Positions 12,791-24,419 are shown, numbered from the stretch's first letter. The stretch: DNA of 64,000 nt from Narthecium ossifragum (GCA_963920575.1 OY986973.1:9396607-9460606); one strand, 5' to 3'. A program made the numbers and translations. The notes: generated by a model from the letters alone, not told the origin.

Positions 12791-14105
12791 CACCCCCCAA
12801 CCAGCTTATTGCTAGTCTCTAGCAATTCAAAGCGCATAGAATATAATTAAGCACACTAACGGTTCAAGGATGTAGACAAGCATGATAAAAATTCTACCTT
12901 ATCAAGTCAATAGTGTTTCATACAGTACAGAGCATGAAAACTTCTTATACTCATACACATACTACCAACATATGAAATCAACTTCTACACATCAAAACAT
13001 GCTAATCACCATCCAGAAGAACACATGTGACGTGACAAATAAATGTTACATGCAGAAGCAACTTCTACCCACCATTAGTCCAAACACACTACTATCTTCA
13101 TGACCAATCATCCAACCCTCGCACCTTAAGTATAGCATGCTCTTTCTTTCTCTTTTTTTTTCTTTTTAACTATCAGACACTTTGCCTTTTTACGCGAGCA
13201 CTCTCCGCTTCTTGAGGCGCAGAGACCCGGTTACTTAGCAAAACACTTAATTGTTTTTTTTTTATTTTTATATAGCTATAAGTGGTTCTACCTTTTTACG
13301 CGAGCTCCCTGGTTCCTGAGGCAAGAACACCCAGTTACTCAGTAGATCACTTAATAGTTGTTTAGGCACAGCTTTATCAAGCTCCAGAACTTTTTCTTCT
13401 TTTTTTTTTTCTTTGCATGCAATACTCAACACTAGCTAATGCTGAAATCATGGTTTAGATTGACAATAGCATGCTCATTCCTCTGGTGAGTATAATCGCT
13501 ACTGCATATAAAGTGTTCGTGTGTGAATCACATAATGTTATACTTTCAGGTTATCACACATGCAATCAATCTATTGGTCAATCCATATGAAAGCAGCATC
13601 CATAATAAGCATAAAAATTTCAGCTCTTGTACAATTTCTAGTAACATAATCAATTCAACACTATTAAACTCAATAAGGTAGGATGCATAAGGTCATGCAT
13701 GCCTACACCCCCCAACTTGAAATTCACATTGTCCTCAATGTGTGCTAATCATGTAAATAAGCAGAAAGGTGTTGGCTGAATTTTCATATATGACAGAAAT
13801 AAAAATAGGAAATCGAAATAAGAGCGAGGCCACCTGACAGAATATCGATTATCTCCTCAAGGCTCCTCATGGTGGCCGAATTTCTCATCTCCAGAATAGT
13901 GGTCGAATTCCTCAAGCAAGGCAAACGGTGGTCCAACATCCTAAGAAATAAGAGAGCAAACAAAAACAAATGAAAACAAAAGCAAACAAACTAAAACAAA
14001 CTATCCTAATCAAAAAGGGAAATGATAGATAGGAGAAAGATCATCCCTCGTAGACAGGGTCTACGAGAGAAACGGTGTGCTCCTCAGGGTCCGCTTTCTC
14101 TGGAA
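12791..14105 (-). mobile_element. Truncated Athila internal region (3' end only)
   Basis: Almost the same sequence as 4155-5448: polypurine tract, 3' non-coding region with the second purine tract near 13710-13722, and the last codons of integrase ending DPVYEG. Homology stops abruptly at 14105, where LINE1 begins. There are small differences, for example extra bases near 13859 and a duplicated short stretch near 13990. It has no 5' LTR, gag or RT, so it is the remnant of an adjacent copy joined head to tail to element B. Confidence 0.88.
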
Positions 14106-15212
14106 GTTTATAAAAGGACTTTGAATTCCTATCTCCTACAACCACCCAGTCTCGTCTCAATAGTTGCACCGCCGCTCTCTCCTGGCGCACCACAACCGTA
14201 GCGTGTTGGTGCTCAAGGGACCGCAACTCCACCTCCTCTTCCAATGTAAGCCCCCGTTGCTCCTCTGCCAGGTACATCCGGGCAATGCATTCATTAAGCA
14301 GACCTCCTCTTCAAAAAATGTCACCCCTTTCCCTCCTATTCCATCTCTTCACCACCTCTTTCAACATCAAAACTCTAGAAGAAAAATTGAATTGATGAGA
14401 GCCATGCAAGTTCCTACCCATATGCGTTTCACCAAGGCCATGAAGGTTTCCTCTCCAAACCAATGTTGTTGTAGCCTGAATAAACCCCCACCACTGCCCA
14501 CCTCCTCTTTCGAAGTAACAAGGAGAGGGAAATGATTAGATGAGTGGCGGATCAAATGGCGTACCACCAGCTCCCCAAACAAATCCTTTGCCTCCGAGTT
14601 GCAGAGCAATCTATCTAGCTGTTTAGAAACCTGCCGACACCCCGGTAGCCCATTGCACCATGTAAACGTGGCACCAATATAACCAACATCCATCAACTGC
14701 TCACCAGTAATGAAATCCAAAAAGCCACGAACATAAGAATTGAGAACAAAGGGCCTCCCACCCAACTTCTCATGCGGAGGAATAACCGCATTAAAATCTC
14801 CAACAATGGTATCTGCAAAACCCAGCTTATTCACCCTTGATAACAGTGACCAAAGCTCTCTGCGTGGTCTAGACTTGTGAGCTCCGTAAACCGCCGAGAC
14901 AACCCACTGTGCCTCATCCTCCAACGTAACCAATCCATGAACAGCCTGAACCAAGCTATGCAAAAATGTGACATGACCTACTATTGTCCTCCAGACTGCC
15001 AATAATCCTCCCATCCAACCTTGCGCTCGAAGAAGATACATATCTCATCTCCTGCCAAGACTACGACGAACCTCCTCTAATCCCGGCTCCAGAACCAGTG
15101 TATCAATAATAAAGATAAAATCCGGATTGTATTCTCTAATCAAGCCCCCACAATTAGAGATCACCCGCTGCACCCCTGTCCCTCTGCAATTCCATGACAC
15201 CAGCTTCAACAT
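14106..15212 (-). pseudogene. LINE1 ORF2 fragment: endonuclease and linker
   Basis: ORF2 of an L1-type LINE nicks target DNA and copies its own RNA. The start chosen is the ATG at 15212, which gives MLKLVSWNCRGTG, the typical opening of plant LINE endonucleases. The domain then shows GDFNAV, the FTWCN motif and a final SNHFPLL, all APE-type endonuclease signatures. A stop near 15045 and frame changes near 14370 break it. The linker ends with GDRNSKSFYK at 14106, where element B begins. The next LINE1 residues recognisable beyond B are TKVLGPDG, so about 100 codons are gone. Confidence 0.86.
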
Positions 15213-15239
15213 CGAGAAGTTGAGGCACCGGAAAACTCC

Positions 15240-16859
15240 CTAGAGCTTAGCTAGACTCGAACAAAACCATCCGCCACAAGACTCGTACTCCCCTGAAGAA
15301 TCTTCTCCAAACACTGCCCCTTGAAGAGCAGCCAAGGAACGTTCATGCTTGTTCCTAGCCCCCCCTAAACCAGAGGATTCAAACTCTGTTCTAAGAGGAC
15401 GTTGCATGGCGCTATTAACTTCAGCCGCATCCCTTGGGGGTCCACCACTAAGCCCAACCCGGTCCAAAACAACTTGGCTAGACCTCCTAATAAAATTTGA
15501 GAAACCAGAGGGTGGCTCAGAGAGTCATTAGAACAATCCTCCACCGCCTCTTCTCTCTCGAAAAAAGTCCCTTTTCAAATCCCTCGATCCCCATCGCCAA
15601 AAGCACCCTTCTCTAAAGCCCCCATCCTTACGCAAAGCATCACCTTGATCCCCATCATGGACATGCAGGTCCGGCATTGGATGCATCGGAATTCCTATCT
15701 GTCTCTCATGCCTGTCAGAAGCTTCTCTTTTGTCTCCGACATCATTAACTCCCCTGCCATCATCACCTCGACCACCGTGCCCTCCTCGGAAGCCGTGCCC
15801 ACCAACCCCTCGACACCATCATCTTCCCCTTCCCACGGTGATCCATACGTCGTCGAACGCCGGCGACCCACCATGAACGTTCCTACTTGATGCCAGAGGA
15901 ACACCAGCCTGAACGAAGCCACCATCCTCAGTAGTCCCCACCTTCCCTGCCTCAGCAGCATCAGCCTTATCATCTCCTCCCTCCTGCATCACCGCGCCTA
16001 TAGGCAGGCTTTCAGCAGCAGTAAAAACCGGCAGCCGTCGATAAGCACATGCCCCTTCCTTATGACCAGCCCTGCAACAACTACTACAAATCTCGAAACC
16101 CTCATACTCAAAACATTGGAAAGACACATTCCCATTGGTCTCCACATCCACACCAAAGCACAGTGGTTCATCCAGGCAGACCTCAACGCATGCCCTTGCA
16201 TAATAGAAAGATGCCAGCGAAGCCCGGGAATCTACCAACAGTGGCGTCCCAGAGTGGGCGACCAGCCTAAACACGACCTTCAAGTTATGGAGTTCACATG
16301 ATAGCTCTGGAAATTGGATCCACGCTAGCACCCTATTGAAAATTGCTTTCTAGGGTCTGAAGCCAGTTACCCATCCGATCAGAGATATAGCTCTGCCTTC
16401 CACTACCCACGGGCCCCTAGCCAAGATACTGCACCGATGATCCTCATTTTCAAACATGATGACGAAGACATTATCTGAGATACCACCAACTTGGAACAGA
16501 GCCTTAGTTCTCCACAATCTGCCAAGCTTCGTTTTCAATACACCCATCGGAATACGCCGACCAAGCACCTTTCCATACAATGCAAACCGACATTCCTGAC
16601 TGAAGACCTCTACTTCCTCTGGCTCAAACACCACTCTACCCCTGCAAAGAGTCCTCAACTTCCTCTCCTCCAGGCCTCCCACACAGATCTTCCCCCCATC
16701 TGAACGGAACGGGTCCCCACTAGGGCCTCCCACAACCTGAGCCCAAGACCTAACCCTGGCACCATCTCTCTCACCAACCCTTTCAACAAAGGCACTCACA
16801 TCCACAGACCTTGAGAGTGGACTCTGCTCCACATCAAGATCACCACCCCTAACAAGCAT
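15240..16859 (-). pseudogene. LINE1 ORF1, gag-like RNA-binding protein, broken
   Basis: The first ORF of the plant LINE, upstream of ORF2, whose product coats the RNA. From the ATG at 16859 the frame has an N-terminal variable part (to about residue 60). A DUF4283-like domain with WRTKALFQV and ILARGPWVVEG follows. Then comes a zinc knuckle with cysteines and histidine in ICSSCCRAGHKEGAC, which is degenerate, and an acidic/glycine tail reaching WITVGRGR. Stops at 16350 (RP-stop-KAIF) and near 15819 interrupt the same frame, and a last in-frame piece reaches 15240. The gap to ORF2 is 27 bases. Confidence 0.8.
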
Positions 16860-17015
16860 TTGGAATGTCCTCTCATCACTATTTGGTCCAAAAGGTTAAG
16901 CAAGCACCCTTCGCTGTCATCGTAGATCTGCCGGGATCATGTATCCCGTCGAGAGCCGGCTCAGACATCAGGTGCTCGCCTGTGAGAAGTCGCTAATCCC
17001 AAGACAACTCTATGG
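16860..17015 (-). other. Probable 5' UTR of LINE1
   Basis: About 150 bases upstream of the LINE1 ORF1 start, with no reading frame of note. The boundary with LINE2 sequence (opposite strand) is placed near 17015 because plus-strand LINE2 coding reads from just after it. The exact breakpoint is uncertain by some tens of bases, and no TSD is evident. Confidence 0.45.
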
Positions 17016-17160
17016 AATGTGGATTAATCATATGTACCCACAACAAGCAAAGGTTGCATGAGGCATCCCAGGGGAACACTTCAAGCAGAGAGAATAATAT
17101 TTGAATTAGACGATGGGAGACTTGGGAAGATGCAGAGATTTCAGAAAGAATGGATTGATG
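17016..17160 (+). pseudogene. LINE2 ORF2 fragment (linker), left of the nest
   Basis: On the plus strand the frame reads FELDDGRLGKMQ and ends EWID at 17160. It resumes at 53032 with AGERNSSFFR, restoring the LINE linker signature W-x2-(D/A)-G-(D/E)-R-N-(S/T)-x-FF. The match across 36 kb shows that everything from 17161 to 53031 was inserted into LINE2. LINE2 lacks its endonuclease and ORF1 here and is 5'-truncated at about 17016. Confidence 0.82.
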
Positions 17161-17440
17161 TGATGATAATGTATAAAGTTATATTTTTATCCCATAATAC
17201 TTAGTCTCCTGTGCTTATTTGGTACCTAAATACACTCATTATTCTTATATTTTGATTTAGGATGCAATTGAAGTCCTTAGGTTAGAAAAGAAACTGAACA
17301 GAGTATATGGATCAACTTTAAAGATTAAACTATACATGTTGATGAAGAACCAGATGATGTACCATATATGGTTGAAAATCTCTTGAAGTCTAGTTTCTGG
17401 ATAATTTTACGGTTCGTGATTTCGAGTTTTCTAGAGAAAG
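17161..17440 (+). repeat. Solo LTR D, left part
   Basis: Starts TGATGATAAT directly after the target duplication TGATG (17156-17160). It aligns loosely with the first part of the Athila A/B LTRs: the GAGTATATGGATCAACTT phrase, GAAGAACCAGATGATGT, TTTTACGGTTCGTGATT. It stops at 17440 where the Tekay element begins; the remainder is at 51747-53026. The uninterrupted length is about 1560 bp. It is a distant relative of the A/B LTRs. Confidence 0.85.
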
Positions 17441-19959
17441 TGTCACATCCCGACCCAGAAAACCCATCCAAGACGGGGCGTGAGGGTTCCCATCTCTATT
17501 CATCTTCAATCGGCGCGATACAAATGCGGAAAGACGGATAAATTTAAACAAATTATAATCCAGAGGTAAACAGATATTCAATTTATATAACATCAGTTGT
17601 ACTATTCAATATTTGATACAAAAATCTTCCAAGGATAGATATAATACATAATCCCAAAAGTCCTCGAAATGTTTACAACATATATATTATCCAAAAAGAT
17701 ACAACAGTTTTATCCTCCAGCAAAACCTCAAGCGCCTCTAGATGTACTCGCGCCGCCAAAGGCCGATCTCGCCGGCTCCACAGACGAAGAACTGCCGCCT
17801 GCACCTGCAAACGCAGTCCGGGTAGGAGTGAGCGATAAGCTCAGTAGGGTTCTACTCTACGGCACACAGAAGGGAGGAAAACAACAACAATGTTGTCTCC
17901 CCGCTCAAGTCTAAGGAATGCCACGGGGTTCCATGACCCCTGCCGACTACCCCAAGGATCCTACTCTTCTCAACCGACCACGCTGGGAGGAAAGAGAGAA
18001 CCAGAACCAGTAGGATCACCCTTACCCAGCAAGAAGCCACTACCTGGGGACCATGTCAGGGGCACCGACAACCATCCTTAGCCCTTGGCCTTGGGAGACC
18101 AATACGACCTCTAAACCTCAAACATTGATCAAAGCCAGCTATAGCAAAATCCTCAACAACAAGAGATTCGATGATGCAAGATCACACCCTACTCCTGACT
18201 ACCCAGCCACGGTCCTAAGGCTAGATCCGAGCTACCCGAGAGCCTCGGATCGGTGACCCAAACCATCGCCCGCCTAACCTCAAATGCCTCTAATGCACAC
18301 AATGCGTGAACCTATGCAAACATCTACCCTAGATGTCTCTATATGCCACAGCATCAATTACAGGTTCACAGTTATACAATAGCCCTCGGCACTCGCTGGC
18401 AAGAGGCTAAGGTTTCACAATTCCTCATTAGCTAGCTATGAGTGCTAGCTAATGGTTAGGCAATCAACTAAGCATTTAACTACAATCAAACATGTATTCA
18501 ATGCAAACGAAACCATAGATTTTGCCCAAAAAGGAAAATTACTCGAATCGATCCTCAAACTCGATAGAAATCCTCTGAAAACCCCACAACATCCACATAC
18601 ATGCTTCCCAACATGTTTAGATATTAATCACAAATCAAATCCATCCAAGAAAAACCAGAAAACACTGCTCAAGGGCCCACGGTCGATGCGACGGTCGACC
18701 GTGAGGCCACGGTCGATGTCACGGTCGATCCTCCGGTCGACCGTGGGACCAAAACGAGGAAAAACATCGGGGCGACGGTCGATCAGTCCATCGACCGAGG
18801 GGAGCCCAAAACGGGACAGAGTCTCACGGACGATGCGGCGGTCGATCCGCTGATCGACCGTGAGGCGGGAAGAAAAAGGGTGGAAGCCCGCGGTCGATCG
18901 GTCCATCGACCGTGGGAGACCAAAATCCCGACAGAGCCTGACGGACGATGCGACGATCGTTCCTCCGGTCGACCGTCAGGCCCAGAAAGAGCAAATCAAT
19001 ACTTGACGGTCGATGCACCGATCGACCGTCGAGCCTTAGGCACAGTTCATCAGAACAGTGCCGGAAATCCAATTCTTTGGATTTCAAGGATCAAATCAAG
19101 TTGGAAGTTGATGAAATTTTGCAATCAAGTGTAATTAACGATGGGGAAAACAATGGAATGAAGAAATCCCATTTTTGATGGTTAAATCTCCTATCTAGGT
19201 CAAAACGGGCGAAAACCGACAAAACGGCGATAATACGGAAACCAGCCGTTGAAATACGGGAAACGCGTGATAGAAATACTTCAAATCATTCACATTACAT
19301 GCACAATGAGCTACATAGCATTCTAACAAGTACTCCTACAGCGAAAAGGCAATAAACCTATCCTAGGAGAACCCGATCCTAAGATCGAGATAAAAACACC
19401 TACTTGAGCAAGTAGGGCAGCTCCTCCACGCGTGCAACCAGTCGAGCCGCCAAGATCCGCTCTCCGAAAGCCGCGTCTCCAAGCCCTAGCTCAGCCGAAG
19501 GAGAGAGAAGGAGAGAAGACGACAGGAGAAGAGAAGGAAGGAGAGAGAAACGGACAGGGCTTATATAGAGACCCGGACCGATCTCAGCCGTCCGATTCGA
19601 TCTTTCCTGATCGAGCTCCGATCTTCCGATCGGACGCACCCTAGAGATTCTAATCAAACACATACATCAATCCAAAGCCGTGTGTGAAATGCAAGTGTGA
19701 AACCGACCACCAGAGGGCATATTTACCAAAATGCCCCCGGGGTCCAAACCGCCATACGATCGCCCGATCGTACCCGACGCGGAACCAACCAACAGGAAAC
19801 CGGCTCTCGACCCTGTAGACACCAATTTTGACTAAGGTCAAATTTTGGAGTATTCACAAAATTGCCTCTACTCGTCTTAGACCCTCCTCAAAGACACATC
19901 ACCAAGCATACAAACCCGAATGCTCATAGAGCACACATACACTGCTCTATATGCGATTC

Positions 19960-20800
19960 TCCACGGTTTTGATGGTATCCTACACAAATCGGGTGAACAA
20001 AGGGCGTTTTGGTAATTTTACCTGTCCAAGGGTATTTTAGGAATTCAGGGCAAAATACATACCTGAACTCTCTAAAATATTTTATCATAACCCTATATAG
20101 CTTTTACGGCATCCTACAAAAGCTAAGTAGACTCGGGGGCATTTTGGTAATTTTGCCCACCATGGGTATTTTGGGAATTTTGACTAAAATACGTGTTCAG
20201 GATTCCTACAATATATAAGAAATAGCCCTGTATGGTTTTTATAACATCTTGTATAAATCGAAAGCATAAAAGACATTTCGGTAAGTTTTACCTTCTAGGG
20301 GTATTTTGGTCATTCTAGCCAAATATAGGCGTGACCCAACTACAACATTCCAAAATAGTTCATGATGGTTTTAAAGGCATCCTATACAAACCAAAACATG
20401 AAAAAGGGTATTTTGGTCATTTAAGCCCCTCGGGGGTATTTTGGTCATTTACTCTAAATGCACATTTTTCACATACACAGGACAAATATGTCCTCCACCC
20501 TTTAAAGTATCATCTACTTTAGGGGTATTATTGTCCAAAACATATATGGACTCTACACCAACCAAAGCACCAAAAGTGTATTTTGGTACTTTCACCCTCA
20601 TATCAGCCTTTGTAAAGCTTTGATGGCATTCTACACAAGCTATGGGGGGGCGAGGGTATTTCGGTCATTTTAAACCTACAGGGGTATAATGGTCCGAAAA
20701 TATATGTAAAGGCACCTCTACCTGCTTTGGGGGTATTTCGGTCCAAAAACATATATGACCGATAAAAAGGGTATTCTGGTAATTTACCCTTGCCCAAGGG
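19960..20800 (+). repeat. Degenerate tandem repeat, about 135-bp unit, in LTR E
   Basis: Successive units near 19965, 20100, 20235 and 20368, then more diverged to about 20800. Each contains a phrase like GGTTTTxAxGGCATCCTA and one or two copies of GGGTATTTTGGTCATTT. The unit is heavily mutated. It makes up most of the presumed U3. Confidence 0.75.
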
Positions 20801-21038
20801 CATTAGGGTAAATTATCTACGACATGTTCAAATATTTGAAAATTCAATAAAAAATTCAAAATTTGAAAAAATATCTTAAATTTGAAGTTCAAATTCAAAA
20901 TCAAATTCAAATTTGAATTCAAATAGATCCTAATTCCCTCACATCCAAGATCTTAACTATCCAAATCTCAACCTCTTAACCATCAAATCCCTAACTACAT
21001 TTCAAAAAATCAGCCATCAACTACTTCTAATCCTCACC

Positions 21039-21048
21039 TATAAATAGA
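21039..21048 (+). promoter_or_regulatory. TATA box in LTR E
   Basis: TATAAATAGA on the plus strand, about 1.2 kb into the LTR, followed by a purine-rich start region (GGGGGAGGGG). It is used here to orient LTR E. Confidence 0.55.
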
Positions 21049-22245
21049 GGGGGAGGGGTGAAGGCTTAAGAGGTTGAAAAAGGGTTGGAAAGGCTTGAAA
21101 GGATTGGAGAAGAAGAAAACTTATTTCCTTGAAGACGCCGAGAGATAGGAGAAGGAAACTTATTTCCTTGAAGATCGTGCCATCAAATCAAAAGTCCAAA
21201 AAAAGAGATTCAAGGGTTCTTCATCCGCAACGAAGGTGCGGGTCGAAGGCCTAAGCCTTCACCCAAGATCCTTCTATTTCCTTTCTTCTTCCCTCTTCTT
21301 ATTTTTTCATTTTGGATGTAACGGGATTTTAAGGCCCGAATCCTTAATCAGGGGGTTTCTCTTTTGGGTTGCCAATCTCATCATCGGTATGTAGTTTCCC
21401 AAGGAAAAGAGGAGGCTGAGCTCTGAAAATCTAAAATTTGTTCGTCACGTTCTTCGCGTTCTTCGTGTTCTTGAAAGTTCTTTAAGAGATAGCACAACCC
21501 ACGTGGACTTCAATCCACCCGTTGGAAGTGGCTATTGATTCTTGAAGTTCTTCAAGAAATAACGAGACCCGGTGGATCCAGATCCACTCGCGGAAGTTGG
21601 CTATTGATTCTTGAAGTTTCTTCAACTCTGGAAATCCTTACCAACTTTTGGAGATCTTAAAGCAGCTCCTTCATCAACTTCCAAGGATCCGACACCAAGT
21701 CCTCCAGCAGCTCTTGAAGGATCCACAGCAAGCCCACTACCAACTCCTAGAGCAAGTCCTTCATCAAATCGACGAGGTCCTACAACAAATCCTTCAGCTC
21801 TTAGGGTTCCCCCAACCGAGCCTCTATCAATTTTGAAGACCTGCAGCAACTCCCAGGAGATTAAGAAGGAAGACCAAGGTAGATCAACACCAACAAAGGT
21901 GAGGGTGGAGGCTCCGCCTCCACCCAATACCCTTCTACTTCTTCCTTTCTCTTTTTAGATGATGTAATAGGATTTTAAGTCTCGGATCCTTAATCAGGGG
22001 TTTTCCCTACGGGGATGTAAATGATGAGTTGCCAGTCTCATCATGAGTATGCATGTCCAAAGACAAAGAGATATGCAACTCGTGATGATACAGGGAACTC
22101 AGGAGTGTTGTTCTCACAATCTCCCACCACATGTAAATCGACTTTTGATCACAATAAAATAGGCAAACATCTCACCCCGAGATAGCGATTTTATTGTCGA
22201 ACAGACCCACGCGGTCGAGCCATGTCGGAGGGACAGGCCCTCACA

Positions 22246-22367
22246 ACCTAACAACCTTAAAAGAATTTCGTCCCGAAATTCAAGGTTGAAGCCGGGGAAA
22301 AGAAACAACTAGGCCTACCTGCACAAACAAGGCTACAACTAGGGGCGCCAACGCCCACAACAAGGAA
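22246..22367 (-). other. Polypurine/3' end region of the Tekay element
   Basis: Just inside the 3' LTR. On the minus strand the sequence is GAATTTCGGGACGAAATTC (22263-22281), an inverted repeat well known at this position in Tekay/Del chromoviruses, followed by TTTTAAGG and a poor purine tract next to the LTR. The tract is degenerate relative to the usual AGGGGGG form. No gene. Confidence 0.75.
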
Positions 22368-22925
22368 CTACCTGAAGACGTGAACAGTCGGGGGAAACTC
22401 CCGACGCAAGCGATCCTCTCGCTCCCAAGTCAGACTCTCTGCACTGCCATGCCTCCATCTGACCATGACCAACGGTAACGACCTACCTCTCAGCACCTGA
22501 TCCCGTCTGTCCAAGATCTGCACTGGCTGCTCTATGTAAGTGACGTCCTCCTCCACCTCAATATCGTCGTGTCTGATCACGTGAAAAGGATCTGGAATAT
22601 ACTTCCTTAGGATAGATACATGGAAGGTGGGGTGGACTGCTGACATGTGAGGAGGTAGAGCTAACTGGTAGGCGACTGCTCCAACGCGCCTGACGATCTC
22701 AAAAGGACCCGTGAACCTCGGCGCTGGCTTGCCCCTGCTACCAAACCTGAGCGACCCTCTGCGTGGGGAGACCTTCAGTAGCACTCTGTCGCCAACTGCG
22801 AACTCCAGGGGTCGTCGCCTGCGATCTGCGTAGCTCTTCTGCCTGCTCTGCGCTGTCAGAAGCCTCTGTCTGATCTGAGCCAACCTCTCTGACGACTGTC
22901 TGATGATGTCCGGACCGGTAAGGGA
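22368..22925 (-). pseudogene. Tekay integrase C-terminus with chromodomain-like end
   Basis: Continues the integrase frame after the LTR F insertion. It reads SLTGPDIIRQ, then the basic stretch SYADRRRRPLEF, then GDRVLLKVSPRRG, and PRFTGPFEIVRRVG, the GPF/Y-type module. VHPTFHVSILRKYIPDP follows, then a region rich in acidic and aromatic residues with RWRHG and LTWERED. That tail is what remains of a chromodomain-like end that in Tekay elements guides insertion to heterochromatin. No internal stop is seen. The frame ends at 22368. Confidence 0.88.
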
Positions 22926-22989
22926 CGCCTTGTCGCACCCCGACCCGCGAAAGCGCAACCGGGCCGGGCGACGCGAACCGGAACCTAAT

Positions 22990-24419
22990 TGATCGCTCGC
23001 AAATGCGTCGTTAAGTCAGATGCAAAACGCAATTTAGAATTTATAATCCTTCAATCAATACTACCCTACAAACGTAGAACAGTGGTGAGATCCGGAGTCG
23101 AACCACAGGGAAAGATTGTTTAACAAAAGGAGAAATCAAATTAAATCTCTAAACTCAAGTCCTAAGACGGAGAAAAGGAGTTTCAATGGTTTTGTTATCT
23201 AAGGAATTAAACTACTGAAAAAGCAATGAAAAGGTTGAAGTAGATCAATGAGAGAAACAACCTAGGGATCCCTCAATCCACTCTAGCTTCACTTCCTGTA
23301 TCCTCTAGCTATCATCTTGCTTCTTCTCTAGACATTATGGAATCATGGCTTCTTAAGCTCACATGAAACCCTAAAAGAAAGTTGGTGACTACCTAAGGCA
23401 TAACCTATCTTCGTGTAGCATAGATTGTCTTCGGACTTAACCTGAGTACAATCTATCTTTACTTAGCATATATTATCTCAAAAGCATGTCAAAAACCATA
23501 TGAAAACCATCTTATGGAACTCTACCATCAAGCACACCAATCAAGTAGGACACAAAATACGTCAAGGGAAATACTTCCATCAACTCTATTATCAATAAAT
23601 TCAAATCCATAAGATCATGTCTATGAGAAAGAAATACAAGAATCAACTAGAAAATACAGAAAGTTACACTAGAGTTTCATGAAATCCCTAAATCTAGAAG
23701 ATTAGCCACTCATCTTTTGGATGAGATCCATGTATTCGATGAAGAAGGTTAGGGATCCACACCACATCTCCGTCTTCTTCTCCAATCTGAATCCCTCTTT
23801 TTCTCTCTATGGAGGCCTCTGGTTTTCCAGCCACAAAGCCCTTTTTATATCTTAATTCCCGGATTAGGGTTTCAAGGTTAAGTTAGACCTCAAGTGCAAC
23901 TCGGAATTCCTGGTCCAACCCTGACAGCTTCTTCTAATCGCGACTGGGCTCAACCGGTTTGGAATTTGAGAATGAGTCCAACACAAAAGATGTAGATTTG
24001 GAAGTCTTCTGTCTTCTTCCGAAGAGTTTGTAATATTTGGACTTATCTAGAATATTTTCCGAATATTCTCCCGAGCGTCGACGGACCAGTCTTCCAGCAG
24101 CTAAATATCTCCATCTTCTTCAAAACTGCTATCAATTCATCTGGAATCTCTGAAAGTGTTCAACATGAAAGTTGTACGTCTTGATGTCGTCTAGATGTCA
24201 CCCAAATTTCAGAATATTTGGACTTAAGGATAATATCTGGTGAATATTGTGCTAACAGTCGATAGAGCAGTGTATTTCAGCATATTAATCGAATTTCTTG
24301 CATTTCTCCTCAAAGCATGATCAAACCTGAAATCAACTAACAAGCTATCAAATACAAACACTCTATGCCTAACAAAGCTAAGTTAAGGGGTTTAATCATG
24401 AACATTTAGTGACTCATCA
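22990..24419 (-). repeat. 3' LTR of element C
   Basis: 1430 bp, bounded on the plus strand by TGATCGCTCG and GACTCATCA. A TATA box (TATAAAAAG) at 23841-23849 on the minus strand. Differences from the 5' LTR include CCGAATATTCTCCC versus GCGAATATTCTCGG near 24060. Confidence 0.92.
23841..23849 (-). promoter_or_regulatory. TATA box in the 3' LTR of C
   Basis: TATAAAAAG on the minus strand, in the same place as the one at 31719-31727 in the 5' LTR. Assigned by sequence and position only. Confidence 0.5.

Larger units (their letters stand above)
2333..14105 (-). mobile_element. Athila-type Ty3-gypsy composite B (LTR, internal, LTR, partial internal)
   Basis: In transcription order (minus strand) this holds the last 1.3 kb of an internal region (14105-12791), an LTR (12790-10970), a PBS, a complete gag-pol internal region, and a second LTR (4154-2333). 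The two LTRs are 1821 and 1822 bp and differ at about 30 positions by hand count (about 1.6%). A tail of a second internal region directly abutting the upstream LTR is what a shared-LTR tandem array leaves after unequal recombination. The outer part was later lost, because the array ends bluntly inside integrase at 14105 and no TSD matches across 2332/14106. It interrupts LINE1. The family is the same as element A (35586-45943), judged by gag-pol and PBS, although the LTRs differ by about 70 bp in length. Confidence 0.88.
19814..22203 (+). mobile_element. Solo LTR E, unassigned family
   Basis: A 2390-bp insertion with TGTAGACACC at its left and TTGTCGAACA at its right end, flanked by GACCC (19809-19813 and 22204-22208). 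The uninterrupted target is seen once at 51710-51725. No internal PBS or coding region is present and the two ends are not repeated inside, so it is a solo LTR left by LTR-LTR recombination. A TATAAATAG box at 21039-21047 sets plus orientation. The upstream half holds degenerate 135-bp repeats. The downstream half has a partial duplication: the block with GGATTTTAAG and CCTTAATCAGGGG at about 21315-21400 recurs at 21968-22060. The family is not recognised. Confidence 0.85.
17441..22245 (-). repeat. 3' LTR of the Tekay element, split by LTR E
   Basis: On the plus strand it starts TGTCACATCCCGACC and ends GGCCCTCACA. Without LTR E and one duplication it is about 2410 bp, matching the 2411-bp partner at 49331. 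Over the first 310 bases I count about 10 differences from the partner (about 3%). It contains a GGTCGATC/GGTCGACC array (about 18680-19035) and a TATATAA box (19561-19567, minus). A 9-bp or longer CT-rich leader and a splice-donor-like site (AAGTAGGTG near 19395, minus) follow in transcription order. Confidence 0.9.

Noticed and set aside
18660..19040. Regularly spaced GGTCGATC/GGTCGACC motifs, which look like a CRISPR array at first glance
   Set aside because: The spacing is irregular, the units are palindromic and diverged, the locus lies in an LTR and is repeated with its LTR at 50570 and 55725; the context is a plant genome.
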